This document shows, piece after piece, positions 7,500 to 15,398 of a stretch of DNA of 60,590 bases. The translations under genes were made by a program, and so were the position numbers. This DNA is from Alphaproteobacteria bacterium (GTDB lineage Bacteria; Pseudomonadota; Alphaproteobacteria; SHVP01). Location of the stretch: NCBI GenBank assembly GCA_947473325.1, contig CANJEJ010000005.1, forward strand, positions 1 to 60,590, in the 5' to 3' direction. The notes under the pieces are model-generated. The model made no database searches and was not told where the DNA came from. It worked only from the letters and a program-made list of their open reading frames with translations. Within the stretch, counting starts at the first letter, position 1. Every line of letters starts with the position of its first letter.

Positions 7500-7913
7500 A
7501 TGCCCGAACCGATCTTTCACATTGCCATCGCCGTCGACGACCTGAAGAAGGCGCGCGAGTTCTACATGGGCACGCTGGGCTGCACCGAGCGCGCCGACAC
7601 GGTGGGCCGCGGCCAGGCCGTGATCAACTTCTTCGGCGCCCAGCTGGTCGCCATCGAGGCGCCGGACCAGGTGGAAAAGTCGAACGATCAGGAAGGCTAC
7701 GAGCCCTACAAGCATTTCGGCATCATCATGGACTGGGACGAGTGGCATGCCCTGGTCGACCGGCTGAAGGCAAAGGGCGTGGCCTTCCGCACCGAGCCCA
7801 AGATTCGCGACCACAAGACCATCGGCGAGGTCGGCAACCTGTTCCTCGCCGATCCCTCCGGCAACTACGTCGAGTTCAAGAGCTACCGCAACCGCGCGCG
7901 GGTTCTTGCGTGA
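7500..7913 (+). CDS. VOC family (glyoxalase/dioxygenase-like) protein
   Basis: 137 residues with two beta-alpha-beta-beta-beta modules: IFHIAIAVDDLKKAREFYMGTLGC at the front and NLFLADPSGNYVEFKSY at the back, as in glyoxalase-type metalloenzymes. Candidate metal ligands are H7, H72 and E130 of those strands. Substrate unknown. A strong GGAGG lies 6 bases before the ATG. The stop overlaps the start of the next gene (GTGA), implying coupled translation. Confidence 0.85.
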   Translation: MPEPIFHIAIAVDDLKKAREFYMGTLGCTERADTVGRGQAVINFFGAQLVAIEAPDQVEKSNDQEGYEPYKHFGIIMDWDEWHALVDRLKAKGVAFRTEPKIRDHKTIGEVGNLFLADPSGNYVEFKSYRNRARVLA

Positions 7914-8311
7914 CACCGGGCATCTCGCCCGAGGTCCTGCTCGAATTTGTTCTATTCTTGAGTCTGGGCGCGCTGGCGGGCTATTCGACTTATGCATTCG
8001 GCCTGTGGCGTCGCCGGGACGATCTGCTGAAACGGGAAAGGCGCCACCTGCGCCAGGTGATGCTGGCAGGCATCGCCTTGCTGGTCCCCGTCTCGCTCGA
8101 ATTTCTCACCGGGCTACTCTTCGGCTGGGGCGCCGCGGCACTTGTTCCCGCGGCACTCTGCGTCCTCTATGCCCTTGCGCTCTATCGCGGATCGCGCAGG
8201 TTTGGGGGCGCGCTCCAAGGCCTCGATGACGTCCTGCTCGAGGGGAGACCGCGCCACATCCAGGCCTCGCGCTGGGATCCGAAGCGCTGGGGTCCTCCGC
8301 CGCGGGAATAA
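7910..8311 (+). CDS. Small integral membrane protein of unknown function
   Basis: 133 residues from a GTG that overlaps the previous stop by 4 bp. Three hydrophobic stretches are visible (VLLEFVLFLSLGALAGY, VMLAGIALLVPVSLEFLTG, AAALVPAALCVLYALALY) with a basic loop WRRRDDLLKRERRHLR between the first two. The tail is polar (RWDPKRWGPPPRE). I do not recognise the family. Co-transcription with the VOC gene and the next membrane protein is likely. Confidence 0.7.
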   Translation: MTPGISPEVLLEFVLFLSLGALAGYSTYAFGLWRRRDDLLKRERRHLRQVMLAGIALLVPVSLEFLTGLLFGWGAAALVPAALCVLYALALYRGSRRFGGALQGLDDVLLEGRPRHIQASRWDPKRWGPPPRE

Positions 8312-8329
8312 TCGCATGCGAAGGGCGCC

Positions 8330-8686
8330 ATGAAATCGCTCGCCGGCCTCACGCCGGAAGCAGCGTTCGACTTCTTGGTCTTCATCGTCGCCCTGATCCT
8401 GGCGCTGGCCCTGCTGCTGTGGACCTTCCGCGTGGGGCGCGGCTGGCTGACGCGGGCATCGCTGACGGTGCCCGAGCGCCGCGCGCTGCAGGGCCACATG
8501 AAATCGCTGGGCAACCTCGCGCTGTTCTGCACGGCGGGCATCGGAGTCAGCTACCTCGCCGATCCGCATGGACCACTGCTGCGCGTGCTGTCGCCAGAGG
8601 GCGCCCTGCTGTTCGCCGGAGCAACCATCCCCTTCTTCGCCGTGCTGCGGCTGGCGGCGCGGCGGGTCGACCGGGAGATTGCCTGA
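8330..8686 (+). CDS. Small membrane protein of unknown function
   Basis: 118 residues: hydrophobic segments near 12-32, 60-78 and 92-107, with a basic loop between the first two (FRVGRGWLTRASLTVPERR). GAAGGG lies 8 bases upstream of the ATG. It starts 18 bp after the previous membrane protein and shares its TM-basic loop-TM build, so the two may work together. Family not recognised. Confidence 0.7.
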   Translation: MKSLAGLTPEAAFDFLVFIVALILALALLLWTFRVGRGWLTRASLTVPERRALQGHMKSLGNLALFCTAGIGVSYLADPHGPLLRVLSPEGALLFAGATIPFFAVLRLAARRVDREIA

Positions 8687-8705
8687 GCGACCCGCCGTCG
8701 CGCGA

Positions 8706-9542
8706 TCAGTAGGTCCGCGACCGCTTGCAGGGGAAGCGCGACTTCGCCGCCGCTTCTTCCGGCGGCAGTTTCGAATCCCACAGCTTCGCGACATAGCGGT
8801 CGCCCGCCTTGCCGTTCGACAGGTCGGAGACGAGATACTGGATCGGCGGCACCATGATCTCGGGTTCGAACAGGTTGCCGTCGGCACCGGTGCGCGTCTT
8901 GTCGTTGAGGTCGCCGGGAATCATCTTGGTGTTGGTGGCGCCGCCGGGCAGCAGCGCGTTCACCGTCACGCCGGTACCTTCAAGGTCCTGCGCCATGATC
9001 ACGGTCTGGCCCTCGCAGGCCCATTTCGACGCGCCATAGGGCAGGTAGCCCTTTCGCTGCATGGTGATGAGGCTGGTGGAGACATTGACCACGCGGCCCC
9101 AGCCTTCCTTCAGCAGATAGGGCACCGCCGCCTTGGTCATCAGGAAGATGCCGGTGATGTTGGTGTCCATCATCATCCGCCAGGTGTCGCTTGGGATGTC
9201 CCAGAAATGCGGGCGCGCCTTGGTGAAGTCGTTGTGGACATAGGACATGCCGCGGCCGGCGTTGTTCACCAGCACATGGATATGGCCGAATTTCCTGTGC
9301 GTCTCCGTCATCACCCGTTCGCAGTCGGCATCCTTGCCGACGTCGGCCTGGACGGTGAGCACGCAGTCGGGCCCGCCGATGCGGCGGCAGTCTTCCGCCG
9401 TCTGCGCCAGTTCCGCACCTTCGCGCGACGCGGTGATCGCAACCTTGGCGCCTTCCTTGACAAGGCCGAGCGCCATGGCGCGCCCCAGGCCACGCCCGCC
9501 GCCGGTAATGATGACGACCTTGTCGCGAATGGACGGATGCAT
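8706..9542 (-). CDS. SDR family oxidoreductase
   Basis: 278 residues with a full classical SDR set: TGGGRGLG (13-20), NNAG (93-96), S155/S157, Y169 and K173 (YGASK). The C-terminal 40 residues are longer than usual (PEIMVPPIQYLVSD onward, ending PCKRSRTY). Start at 9542 (MHPSIRDKVV) fits the family; a longer form is possible but unlikely. It diverges from the DUF427 operon across 234 bp in which I see no clear motif. Confidence 0.88.
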   Translation of the reverse strand: MHPSIRDKVVIITGGGRGLGRAMALGLVKEGAKVAITASREGAELAQTAEDCRRIGGPDCVLTVQADVGKDADCERVMTETHRKFGHIHVLVNNAGRGMSYVHNDFTKARPHFWDIPSDTWRMMMDTNITGIFLMTKAAVPYLLKEGWGRVVNVSTSLITMQRKGYLPYGASKWACEGQTVIMAQDLEGTGVTVNALLPGGATNTKMIPGDLNDKTRTGADGNLFEPEIMVPPIQYLVSDLSNGKAGDRYVAKLWDSKLPPEEAAAKSRFPCKRSRTY

Positions 9543-9776
9543 CGACCTTCTCCCTGACTGGTTCCCGGCTGCCGTCATACGGCGGCCCGCTGCGATGCAC
9601 AATCCCCCCGGCGGGAGCGCCCACCCACCGGACGATGCGCACGGGGTCCGTTTGCACCATGCGGTGTTCCGTCACGCATGAAACAGGGGCCGTTATCGGC
9701 GATCAGGCAATTCCACTTGCTCGCGCGCTGCTCTAAGATGCCTGCCAACAAACCAGAAAAAGTCCCGGAGGACTGC

Positions 9777-10559
9777 ATGACCGCCACTGGCAGCGCGCCC
9801 ACGCGCACCGGTCCCGTATGGACCGACAAGGGCGAGTATCGCGTCGTCGTCGAGCCGAACCCGCGCCGCATCCGCGTCTTCTTCAACGGCGCCACCATCG
9901 CCGATTCGCGCAACATGCGCCTGCTGCACGAGACACGCCACTCGCCGGTCTATTACTTCCCGTTCGAAGACGTGGCGATGCAATACCTGACCAAGACGGC
10001 GCACAGCACGCATTGCCCGCACAAGGGCGACGCGTCCTACTGGAGCATCAAGGTCGGCGACAAGGTGGCCGAGAACGCGATCTGGGCGTACGAGAACCCG
10101 ATCGACAGGCAGCCGGAGCTGAAGGGCCTGTGCGCCTTTTACTGGAACCGCGTCGACAAGTGGATGGAGGAGGATGAGGAAATCCTGATCCATCCCAAGA
10201 ACCCCTACTGGCGCGTCGATGTGGTGAAGAGTTCGCGCCATGTTCAGGTCAAGGTGGGCGGCGAGGTAATCGCCGATTCGAAGCGCCCGATGGTGCTGTT
10301 CGAGACCGGCCTGCAACCGCGCTATTACCTGCCGCGCGAGGACGTGCGGATGGACAAGCTGGTCCGCACCGATCTCCGCACCGGCTGCCCCTACAAGGGC
10401 CATGCGTCCTATTGGTCGCTCAAGGCCGGGGACCAGACGCTGGAAAATGTCGTCTGGTCCTATGAAGACCCGCTGCCCGAATCCGAGCGCGTGCGCGGTC
10501 TCGTAGCCTTCTGGTCAGAGAAGATCGACGCGGTAACGGTCGACGGCCAGCGCATCTAG
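9777..10559 (+). CDS. Tandem DUF427 domain protein
   Basis: 260 residues made of two DUF427 units. Unit 1 (about 10-120) holds YRVVVEPNPRRIRVFFNGAT, YYFPFEDVAMQ and HCPHKGDASYWSI. Unit 2 (about 140-250) repeats it as YWRVDVVKSSRHVQVKVGGE, YYLPREDVRMD and GCPYKGHASYWSL. The unit is conserved but its biochemical role is unsettled. The start is fixed by CGGAGGACTGC before ATG. It is 53 bp from an isocitrate-lyase-family gene, so an operon is likely. Confidence 0.88.
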   Translation: MTATGSAPTRTGPVWTDKGEYRVVVEPNPRRIRVFFNGATIADSRNMRLLHETRHSPVYYFPFEDVAMQYLTKTAHSTHCPHKGDASYWSIKVGDKVAENAIWAYENPIDRQPELKGLCAFYWNRVDKWMEEDEEILIHPKNPYWRVDVVKSSRHVQVKVGGEVIADSKRPMVLFETGLQPRYYLPREDVRMDKLVRTDLRTGCPYKGHASYWSLKAGDQTLENVVWSYEDPLPESERVRGLVAFWSEKIDAVTVDGQRI

Positions 10560-10600
10560 TTTTCGTCTTTTTCTTCTTTTTCGTTCCTTTCTCTCCTGCT
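10560..10600 (+). promoter_or_regulatory. Pyrimidine-only leader ahead of the isocitrate-lyase-family gene
   Basis: 38 of 41 bases on the plus strand are T or C, with three G and no A, directly after the DUF427 stop and ahead of the next ribosome site (GCAGGA). Such tracts can bind Rho or ribosomal protein S1. That role is inference. Confidence 0.4.
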
Positions 10601-10612
10601 GCAGGAAACCCC

Positions 10613-11485
10613 ATGCCGACCAAGAAATTCACCTCGCTCCCCGACCTGCTGAAACGCCCCGAGACCCTGGTGGTGCCGGGCGGCGGCACGGCGCTGGAGC
10701 TTCGGCTGGCGCAGCTCGCCGGGTTCGAGGCGGGCTATGTCTCGGGCTATGCCACCTCGGCGGCGGTGTTCGGCGTGCCCGACGTCGGCCTCATTGCCTA
10801 TAACGAGGTGGAATCCAATGTGCGCGCCATCCGCGGCGCCACCGACTTCCCGCTGATCGTCGACTGCGACACCGGCTATGGCGACATTGCCAACGTGCAG
10901 CGCACCGTGCGCGGCCTGGAGCAGGCCGGCGCCGCCGCGCTGCAGTTCGAGGACCAGAAATGGCCGAAGAAATGCGGCCACATGGAAGGCAAGCTGGTCG
11001 AGCCGCTCGACATTGCCGTCGCCCGCATCAAGGCCGCCGTCGCCGCGCGCTCGTCCAAGGACTTCCTGATCGTGGCGCGCACCGATGCGCGTTCGCCGCT
11101 CGGCTTCGACGCCGCCATCGACCGCCTGCGCGCTTACAAGGAAGCGGGCGCCGACATCCTGTTCATGGACGCGCCCTATTCGCGCGAGGAACTGGAGAAG
11201 ACCGCCGCCGCCCTGCCGGGCCCCAAGGTCGCCAACATGTCGGAAACCGGCAAGACGCCGCTGTTCTCGGCCAAGGAACTGGGTGAGATGGGCTACAAGA
11301 TCGCCCTCTTCCCCAGCAGCACGCTGCGCGTGATGGTCCGCAACATCGCCCTGTTCCTTGGCGACCTGAGGAAGACCGGCGATTCGCGCCCATGGCTCGA
11401 CCGCATGGCCTCGCTCGACGAGACAAACGAGGCGCTCGGCCTGCCCGAGCTCAACGCGATCGGCGACAAGATCCGCGCCGCCTGA
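10613..11485 (+). CDS. Isocitrate lyase/PEP mutase superfamily protein
   Basis: 290 residues, a (beta/alpha)8 enzyme with the superfamily signature KKCGH at 119-123 (C121 is the expected general acid) and metal ligands around D84/D86 (IVDCDTGYG). EDQ at 113-115 is also typical. Members cleave or rearrange C-C or C-P bonds, for example methylisocitrate, oxaloacetate or carboxy-PEP. The length fits oxaloacetate decarboxylase- or carboxyvinyl-carboxyphosphonate mutase-like members better than true isocitrate lyase. The next gene starts 5 bp after its stop. Confidence 0.85.
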   Translation: MPTKKFTSLPDLLKRPETLVVPGGGTALELRLAQLAGFEAGYVSGYATSAAVFGVPDVGLIAYNEVESNVRAIRGATDFPLIVDCDTGYGDIANVQRTVRGLEQAGAAALQFEDQKWPKKCGHMEGKLVEPLDIAVARIKAAVAARSSKDFLIVARTDARSPLGFDAAIDRLRAYKEAGADILFMDAPYSREELEKTAAALPGPKVANMSETGKTPLFSAKELGEMGYKIALFPSSTLRVMVRNIALFLGDLRKTGDSRPWLDRMASLDETNEALGLPELNAIGDKIRAA

Positions 11486-11490
11486 TCGCC

Positions 11491-11985
11491 ATGGCGACCC
11501 CGCAAGGGCGGGTACCGGCAACGGCGGCGCTGCGCTGCGACCATGTCGCCTTGCAGTGCTATGACGTGGACGAGACCCACCGTTTCTATGCCGAGGTGCT
11601 GGGCTTGCCCCTCGTCGACTGCCAGTCGGGCGATGACTGGGGCGGCAAGGCCTGGCTGATGATGGTCTTCGCGCTGGGCGATGGCCGGCGCATTGCCCTG
11701 TGCACGTTCAAGGGCACGCGCAAGCCCGCGCAGCGTGACCGGCCGCCCGATCTGCCGCATGTCGCCTTCGCGGCGGGCTCGCGCCGCACGCTCGGCCGCT
11801 GGAAGACGCGGCTGCGCGGTGCCGGCGTGGCGATCCAGGAGGAAAGCCATGGCGCGCAGCAGTCGATCTATTTCAGCGACCCCAATGGCCTGGTGCTGGA
11901 AATCACCGCGCCCGCCGGCCGGCCGCAGGCGCGGCCCAACGCCGTCGCCACCGCCCATGTGCGGCGCTGGATCAGCAAGAAGTAG
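11491..11985 (+). CDS. VOC family protein
   Basis: 164 residues with the glyoxalase fold: CDHVALQCYDVDETHRFYAE near the N-terminus, PDLPHVAFA in the middle and IYFSDPNGLVLEITAP near the C-terminus, giving plausible metal ligands H16, H86 and E135. It starts 5 bp after the isocitrate-lyase-family stop and is likely the third gene of the DUF427 operon. The 30-residue basic tail is not conserved in the family. Substrate unknown. Confidence 0.83.
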   Translation: MATPQGRVPATAALRCDHVALQCYDVDETHRFYAEVLGLPLVDCQSGDDWGGKAWLMMVFALGDGRRIALCTFKGTRKPAQRDRPPDLPHVAFAAGSRRTLGRWKTRLRGAGVAIQEESHGAQQSIYFSDPNGLVLEITAPAGRPQARPNAVATAHVRRWISKK

Positions 11986-11996
11986 CGGCGAATAGG

Positions 11997-12419
11997 TTAG
12001 TGCACCCGGTCCTGCGGCGTCGGGCCTTCCTTGACGAAGGCGCGGGCAACCGGCGAGGCATGGTGGTGCGTCATCTTCCATGCGCCATCCTCGCGCACGA
12101 AGACATTGGTCGCGGCGAGCAGGTTGTTGCCCACCGCCTCGTTGCAGGTGACGAAGGCGACATCGCCATAGAGCAGCGCATGCGGCTCCAGACACGTCAC
12201 GCGCACGCGGGCCTCGCGGCCGCTGTCGAGAATCCCTTTCCAGCTGTCGAGAATGCGGGCGCGGTCGTGCAGCGCCGTCCATCCCGGATGCGTGCAGGCG
12301 ACGGGCGCGGCGGCGGCCCACAACGTGTCCATCGCCGCGACATCACCGCTTTCGAAGGCGCGGTAGAAGGCGGCATTGGCGGCGATGACAGCGGATTCGT
12401 CGGAAGGTTTCTTGGCCAT
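11997..12419 (-). CDS. SnoaL/NTF2-like domain protein
   Basis: 140 residues with the cone-shaped NTF2-like pattern: AFYRAFESGDVAAMDTLWA, VACTHPGW, ILDSWKGIL and ATNVFVREDGAWKMTHHHASP. Closest in look to the DUF4440/SnoaL-like_3 proteins, small ligand-binding or isomerase-like folds. Function unknown. It converges on the VOC gene with 11 bp between. Its upstream region holds DnaA boxes and an NrdR-like palindrome. Confidence 0.8.
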   Translation of the reverse strand: MAKKPSDESAVIAANAAFYRAFESGDVAAMDTLWAAAAPVACTHPGWTALHDRARILDSWKGILDSGREARVRVTCLEPHALLYGDVAFVTCNEAVGNNLLAATNVFVREDGAWKMTHHHASPVARAFVKEGPTPQDRVH

Positions 12420-12462
12420 GGCAACGATGGTGCCTATCCCGGCCCGCCAAGGCGAACCCTAA

Positions 12463-12500
12463 GTTATCCACAGCATCTGGCGCTGTTTCCTGTGGATAAC
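12463..12500. promoter_or_regulatory. Pair of perfect inverted DnaA boxes
   Basis: TTATCCACA at 12464-12472 and its complement TGTGGATAA at 12491-12499, both exact consensus strong DnaA boxes. They form an inverted repeat with 11-bp arms (GTTATCCACAG, 12463-12473; CTGTGGATAAC, 12490-12500) and a 16-bp spacer. They lie between the SnoaL-like gene and a small membrane protein, with no dnaA, parAB or oriC-linked gene in the window. Transcriptional control or DnaA titration is more likely than an origin. Confidence 0.7.
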
Positions 12501-12514
12501 CACTACATGTAGTG
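12501..12514. promoter_or_regulatory. NrdR-box-like perfect palindrome
   Basis: CACTACATGTAGTG is a perfect 14-bp palindrome that directly abuts the second DnaA box. It matches every strongly conserved position of the NrdR consensus acaCwAtATaTwGtgt. NrdR represses ribonucleotide reductase genes, and DnaA boxes are also found at such promoters. No nrd gene is present here, and NrdR sites usually come in pairs, but I find only one. Confidence 0.5.
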
Positions 12515-12628
12515 ACAGCTCCGTTGACTCCCCCAAGGGAGGGCTTACACCATCGGCTTGCTTCGGCGGCGCGCCGAAGGCCGTGGCCAACAAATGCAGG
12601 CCGGATTTCCGGGCTGGAAGGGGGAAGC

Positions 12629-12859
12629 ATGTCGGACTGGTTCACCATGGTGAAAACCTGGATCTACCGCTTGGTGGAACTCGGCCTCGCGCTCATCGCG
12701 CTGGGCGTGATCGTGCAGATCCTGTTCGGCAACACGCCGTTCCTCGGCGCCGACATCGTCGGCAACCTGACCGGCCTGATCGGCGCGCTGGGCGACAACG
12801 GCCTTGTCGGCCTGATTGCGCTCGCCATCATCCTCTGGCTCTTCATTAAGAAGCCGTAG
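12629..12859 (+). CDS. 76-residue membrane protein of unknown function
   Basis: Two hydrophobic helices (LVELGLALIALGVIVQILFG and GLVGLIALAIILWLF) flank a Gly-rich loop, and the protein ends KKP. A strong GGAAGGGGGAAG precedes the ATG. It is the first gene downstream of the DnaA/NrdR-like sites and is followed by an intrinsic terminator, so it probably forms its own transcript. Family not recognised. Confidence 0.75.
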   Translation: MSDWFTMVKTWIYRLVELGLALIALGVIVQILFGNTPFLGADIVGNLTGLIGALGDNGLVGLIALAIILWLFIKKP

Positions 12860-12885
12860 CCGCCTGCTGCGGCTTGCTTGGGCGG

Positions 12886-12927
12886 GGGCCCGGTCTCCGA
12901 TTCGCGGAGCCCGGGCCCTTCTCTTGT
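12886..12927 (+). terminator. Rho-independent terminator
   Basis: A stem of 14 positions with one mismatch (12886-12899 paired with 12905-12918, loop ATTCG) is followed by TTCTCTTGT. It ends the transcript of the 76-residue membrane protein, 40 bp ahead of recX. Confidence 0.75.
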
Positions 12928-12958
12928 CGGCACCTGCGCCACGGCGCATAACGGCGGC

Positions 12959-13531
12959 ATGACCCGACCGCCGCGCGAGAAGAAGCCGCCGCGCCCGCTC
13001 ACCGAAGAGCGGCTGCGCAAGGCCGCGCTGCATTACCTCGAACGCTTCACCACGTCGGCCGGCAACCTGCGCACAGTGCTGGAACGGCGCGTGCGCAAGA
13101 ACGCCATGGCGGGGCTGGAAACGCCCGAGGCCGAGGCCTGGATCGAGCGCATCGTTACCAGCCTGGTCGCCGCCGGCGTGATCGACGACCGCGCCTATGC
13201 CGAGATGCGCGCGGCGAGCCTGGTGCGCGCTGGCCGCAGCCGCGCCCGCATCAAGGCCACGCTGCAGCAAAAGCGCGTCGACCCCGCCGCGCTTGACGGC
13301 GCGCTCGAGCAGCTGCAGGAAGACCAGCCCAATGCCGATCTGGTCGCCGCGGTGAATTTCGCCCGCCGCCGCCGGCTCGGGCCCTATGCCGTCGGCGACC
13401 GCGCGGCACGGCGGCTGAAGGACATGGCCGCGCTCGCCCGCGCCGGCTTCTCCTCGGCCATTGCCCGCCGCGTCGTCGATGCCGAGGATATCGAAGCCCT
13501 CACCGCGCAACTGGAAGACGACCCGTCATGA
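12959..13531 (+). CDS. recX: Regulatory protein RecX
   Basis: 190 residues built of three-helix RecX repeats: LRKAALHYLERFTTSAGNLRTVL, then WIERIVTSLVAAGVIDDRAYAEM and a long basic helix ending ARRVVDAEDIEAL. RecX binds RecA and inhibits its filament growth. The usual recA neighbour is absent. The start at 12959 fits the family, which often has a basic, Pro-rich N-terminus. Its stop overlaps the phzF-like start by 4 bp. Confidence 0.85.
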   Translation: MTRPPREKKPPRPLTEERLRKAALHYLERFTTSAGNLRTVLERRVRKNAMAGLETPEAEAWIERIVTSLVAAGVIDDRAYAEMRAASLVRAGRSRARIKATLQQKRVDPAALDGALEQLQEDQPNADLVAAVNFARRRRLGPYAVGDRAARRLKDMAALARAGFSSAIARRVVDAEDIEALTAQLEDDPS

Positions 13532-14331
13532 CCGCGCGCCCCGCCCCGCAGCCGATCGTGCAGATCGACGCCTTCACCGACCAGCCCTTTACCGGCAACC
13601 CCGCCGCCGTCTGCCTGCTGACCGGCCCGCGCGACGCGGCCTGGATGCAGGCGGTCGCGATGGAGAAGAACCTGTCGGAGACCGCCTTCGTGCAGCGCCG
13701 CGCCGACGGCAGCTTCGACCTGCGCTGGTTCACGCCGGGGGCCGAGGTCGACCTGTGCGGCCATGCCACGCTCGCCAGCGCGCATCTCCTGTGGGAACAG
13801 GGCCACCTGCGCCCGCAGGACGCGGCCCGCTTCCACACCCGCTCCGGCCTGCTCACCTGCACGAAGGACGGCGGCTGGATCGAGATGGATTTCCCCGCCC
13901 TGCCGGCGCACGCCATCGACATGCCGGCCGGCATCGAACCCGTGCTCGGTGCGAAGCCGCTGCGCGCCGCGCGGTCGAAATGGAACCTGCTGCTCGAACT
14001 CGGCAGCGAGGCCGAGCTGCGGGCGATGACGCCGGATTTCGCCGGCCTGAAGGCCTTTTCCGACCATGGCATCATGGTCACGGCAAAAGGCAGCGGTGTG
14101 TTTGATTTCGTCTCGCGCTATTTCGCGCCGTCGATCCGCGTCAACGAAGACCCGGTGACGGGGTCGGCGCACTGCACGCTGGCGCCCTGGTGGGGCGAGC
14201 GGTTGGGCAGGAAGCGCATGCTCGCCTTCCAGGCATCGGCGCGCGGCGGCGTGATCCGTGTCGAGCCGAGGGGTGAGCGCGTGTTGCTCGCCGGCCAGGC
14301 GGTAACGGTGATGGAGGGACGGCTTCTTTAA
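13528..14331 (+). CDS. PhzF family isomerase/epimerase-like protein
   Basis: 267 residues with PhzF landmarks: QIDAFTDQPFTGNPAAVCLL, the catalytic E51 in NLSETAFV, and LCGHATLASAHLLW. In PhzF the Glu shuttles a proton in isomerisation of dihydro-hydroxyanthranilate; most homologues act on unknown substrates. No phenazine genes are nearby. The ATG overlaps the recX stop (ATGA), so the pair is translationally coupled. Its TAA overlaps the stop of the converging aldo/keto reductase in a shared TTAA. Confidence 0.88.
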   Translation: MTARPAPQPIVQIDAFTDQPFTGNPAAVCLLTGPRDAAWMQAVAMEKNLSETAFVQRRADGSFDLRWFTPGAEVDLCGHATLASAHLLWEQGHLRPQDAARFHTRSGLLTCTKDGGWIEMDFPALPAHAIDMPAGIEPVLGAKPLRAARSKWNLLLELGSEAELRAMTPDFAGLKAFSDHGIMVTAKGSGVFDFVSRYFAPSIRVNEDPVTGSAHCTLAPWWGERLGRKRMLAFQASARGGVIRVEPRGERVLLAGQAVTVMEGRLL

Positions 14332-15338
14332 TCCGTGACCCGTCCCGCAACCGGAAAACGCGGGTCGGTGAAGCCATGCGTCGACATATGGCCGGGCGCG
14401 ACCAGGGCGTTGACGAAGGCTTCGTCCTCGGCCTGCCAGCTGCGGCCGATGATGCCGAGATAATCCTGCCACTGGTCGAGCGTGCGCGGCCCGGCAATGA
14501 CCGAAGTGATCAGCCGGTTGTTGAGACACCACAGCGTCGCGAACTGTACCGGCGACAGGTTCCGCTCGCGTGCCCGCGCCACCATCTTTTCCGCCACCGC
14601 CATCGAATCCGGGCGGAATTCGGCCTCGAGCATGCGCGAGTCCTTGCGCGCGGCGCGGCTGCCCTCGGGCGGCGCGGCACCGGCCCGGTACTTGCCGGTG
14701 AGGATGCCGCGTGCGAGCGGCGAGAAGTTGGCGACACCGAGACCGAAGTGCCCGCAGGCCGGCAGCACCTCCACCTCGGGCAGGCGGTTGACCGCGCTGT
14801 AGTTGGGCTGGCAGATCACCGGCTTCGGCACGCCCATCTTCTCGCAGACATGGACGATCTCGGCGATGCGCCAGCCGGAGAAGTTGGAGACGCCGAAATA
14901 GAGGATGCGGCCATCGGCGATCTCCCGCCCCAGCGCATCGACGGTTTCCTCGAGCGGCGTCTTCGCATCGTCGACATGCAGATACAGGATATCGACATGG
15001 TCGGTGCCCAGCCGCTGCAGGCTGCCGTCGATTGCGCCGCGAATCGCCTTGCGCCCGGCGCCGCGCTGGTTGATGCCCGGCCCGAAGGGGTTGGCGAGCT
15101 TGGTCGCGATCACCCAGTTGTCGCGGTCGCTCTTCACCAGCGCGCCGGTGATGCGTTCCGATTCGCCGCCCTGATAGACATTCGCCGTGTCGATGAAATT
15201 GACGCCCGCGTCGCGCGCTGCGCCGACGATGCGTCCGGCCTCGGTGGCGTCCGTCGGCCCGCCGAACATCATCACGCCGAGACAGAGCGGCGACACCTTG
15301 AGACCGCTGTCGCCGACGCGGCGGTATTCGATGGGCAT
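14328..15338 (-). CDS. Aldo/keto reductase
   Basis: 336 residues with the complete AKR tetrad D50, Y55, K80 and H121 (FIDTANVYQGG, IATKLANPFG, DILYLHVDD) on a TIM-barrel scaffold. An NADPH-binding tail region (VIAGPRTLDQWQDYL) is present. Similar to the YajO/Gpr-like group that reduces aldehydes. Start 15338 (MPIEYRRVGDSG) is the family-like one. It converges on phzF with overlapping stop codons. Confidence 0.9.
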   Translation of the reverse strand: MPIEYRRVGDSGLKVSPLCLGVMMFGGPTDATEAGRIVGAARDAGVNFIDTANVYQGGESERITGALVKSDRDNWVIATKLANPFGPGINQRGAGRKAIRGAIDGSLQRLGTDHVDILYLHVDDAKTPLEETVDALGREIADGRILYFGVSNFSGWRIAEIVHVCEKMGVPKPVICQPNYSAVNRLPEVEVLPACGHFGLGVANFSPLARGILTGKYRAGAAPPEGSRAARKDSRMLEAEFRPDSMAVAEKMVARARERNLSPVQFATLWCLNNRLITSVIAGPRTLDQWQDYLGIIGRSWQAEDEAFVNALVAPGHMSTHGFTDPRFPVAGRVTD

Positions 15339-15398
15339 GGGCGGGTTCCTGCTTCTGAAGACGGCGATTCGTGGCATGCCGGGGGATGCACATCAACC

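Noticed and set aside
12463-12514. Replication origin
   Set aside because: Only two DnaA boxes, no AT-rich unwinding region and no origin-linked gene nearby.
13384-15396. 670-codon minus frame across phzF and the aldo/keto reductase
   Set aside because: It is a high-GC shadow; the true genes there have full active-site motifs.
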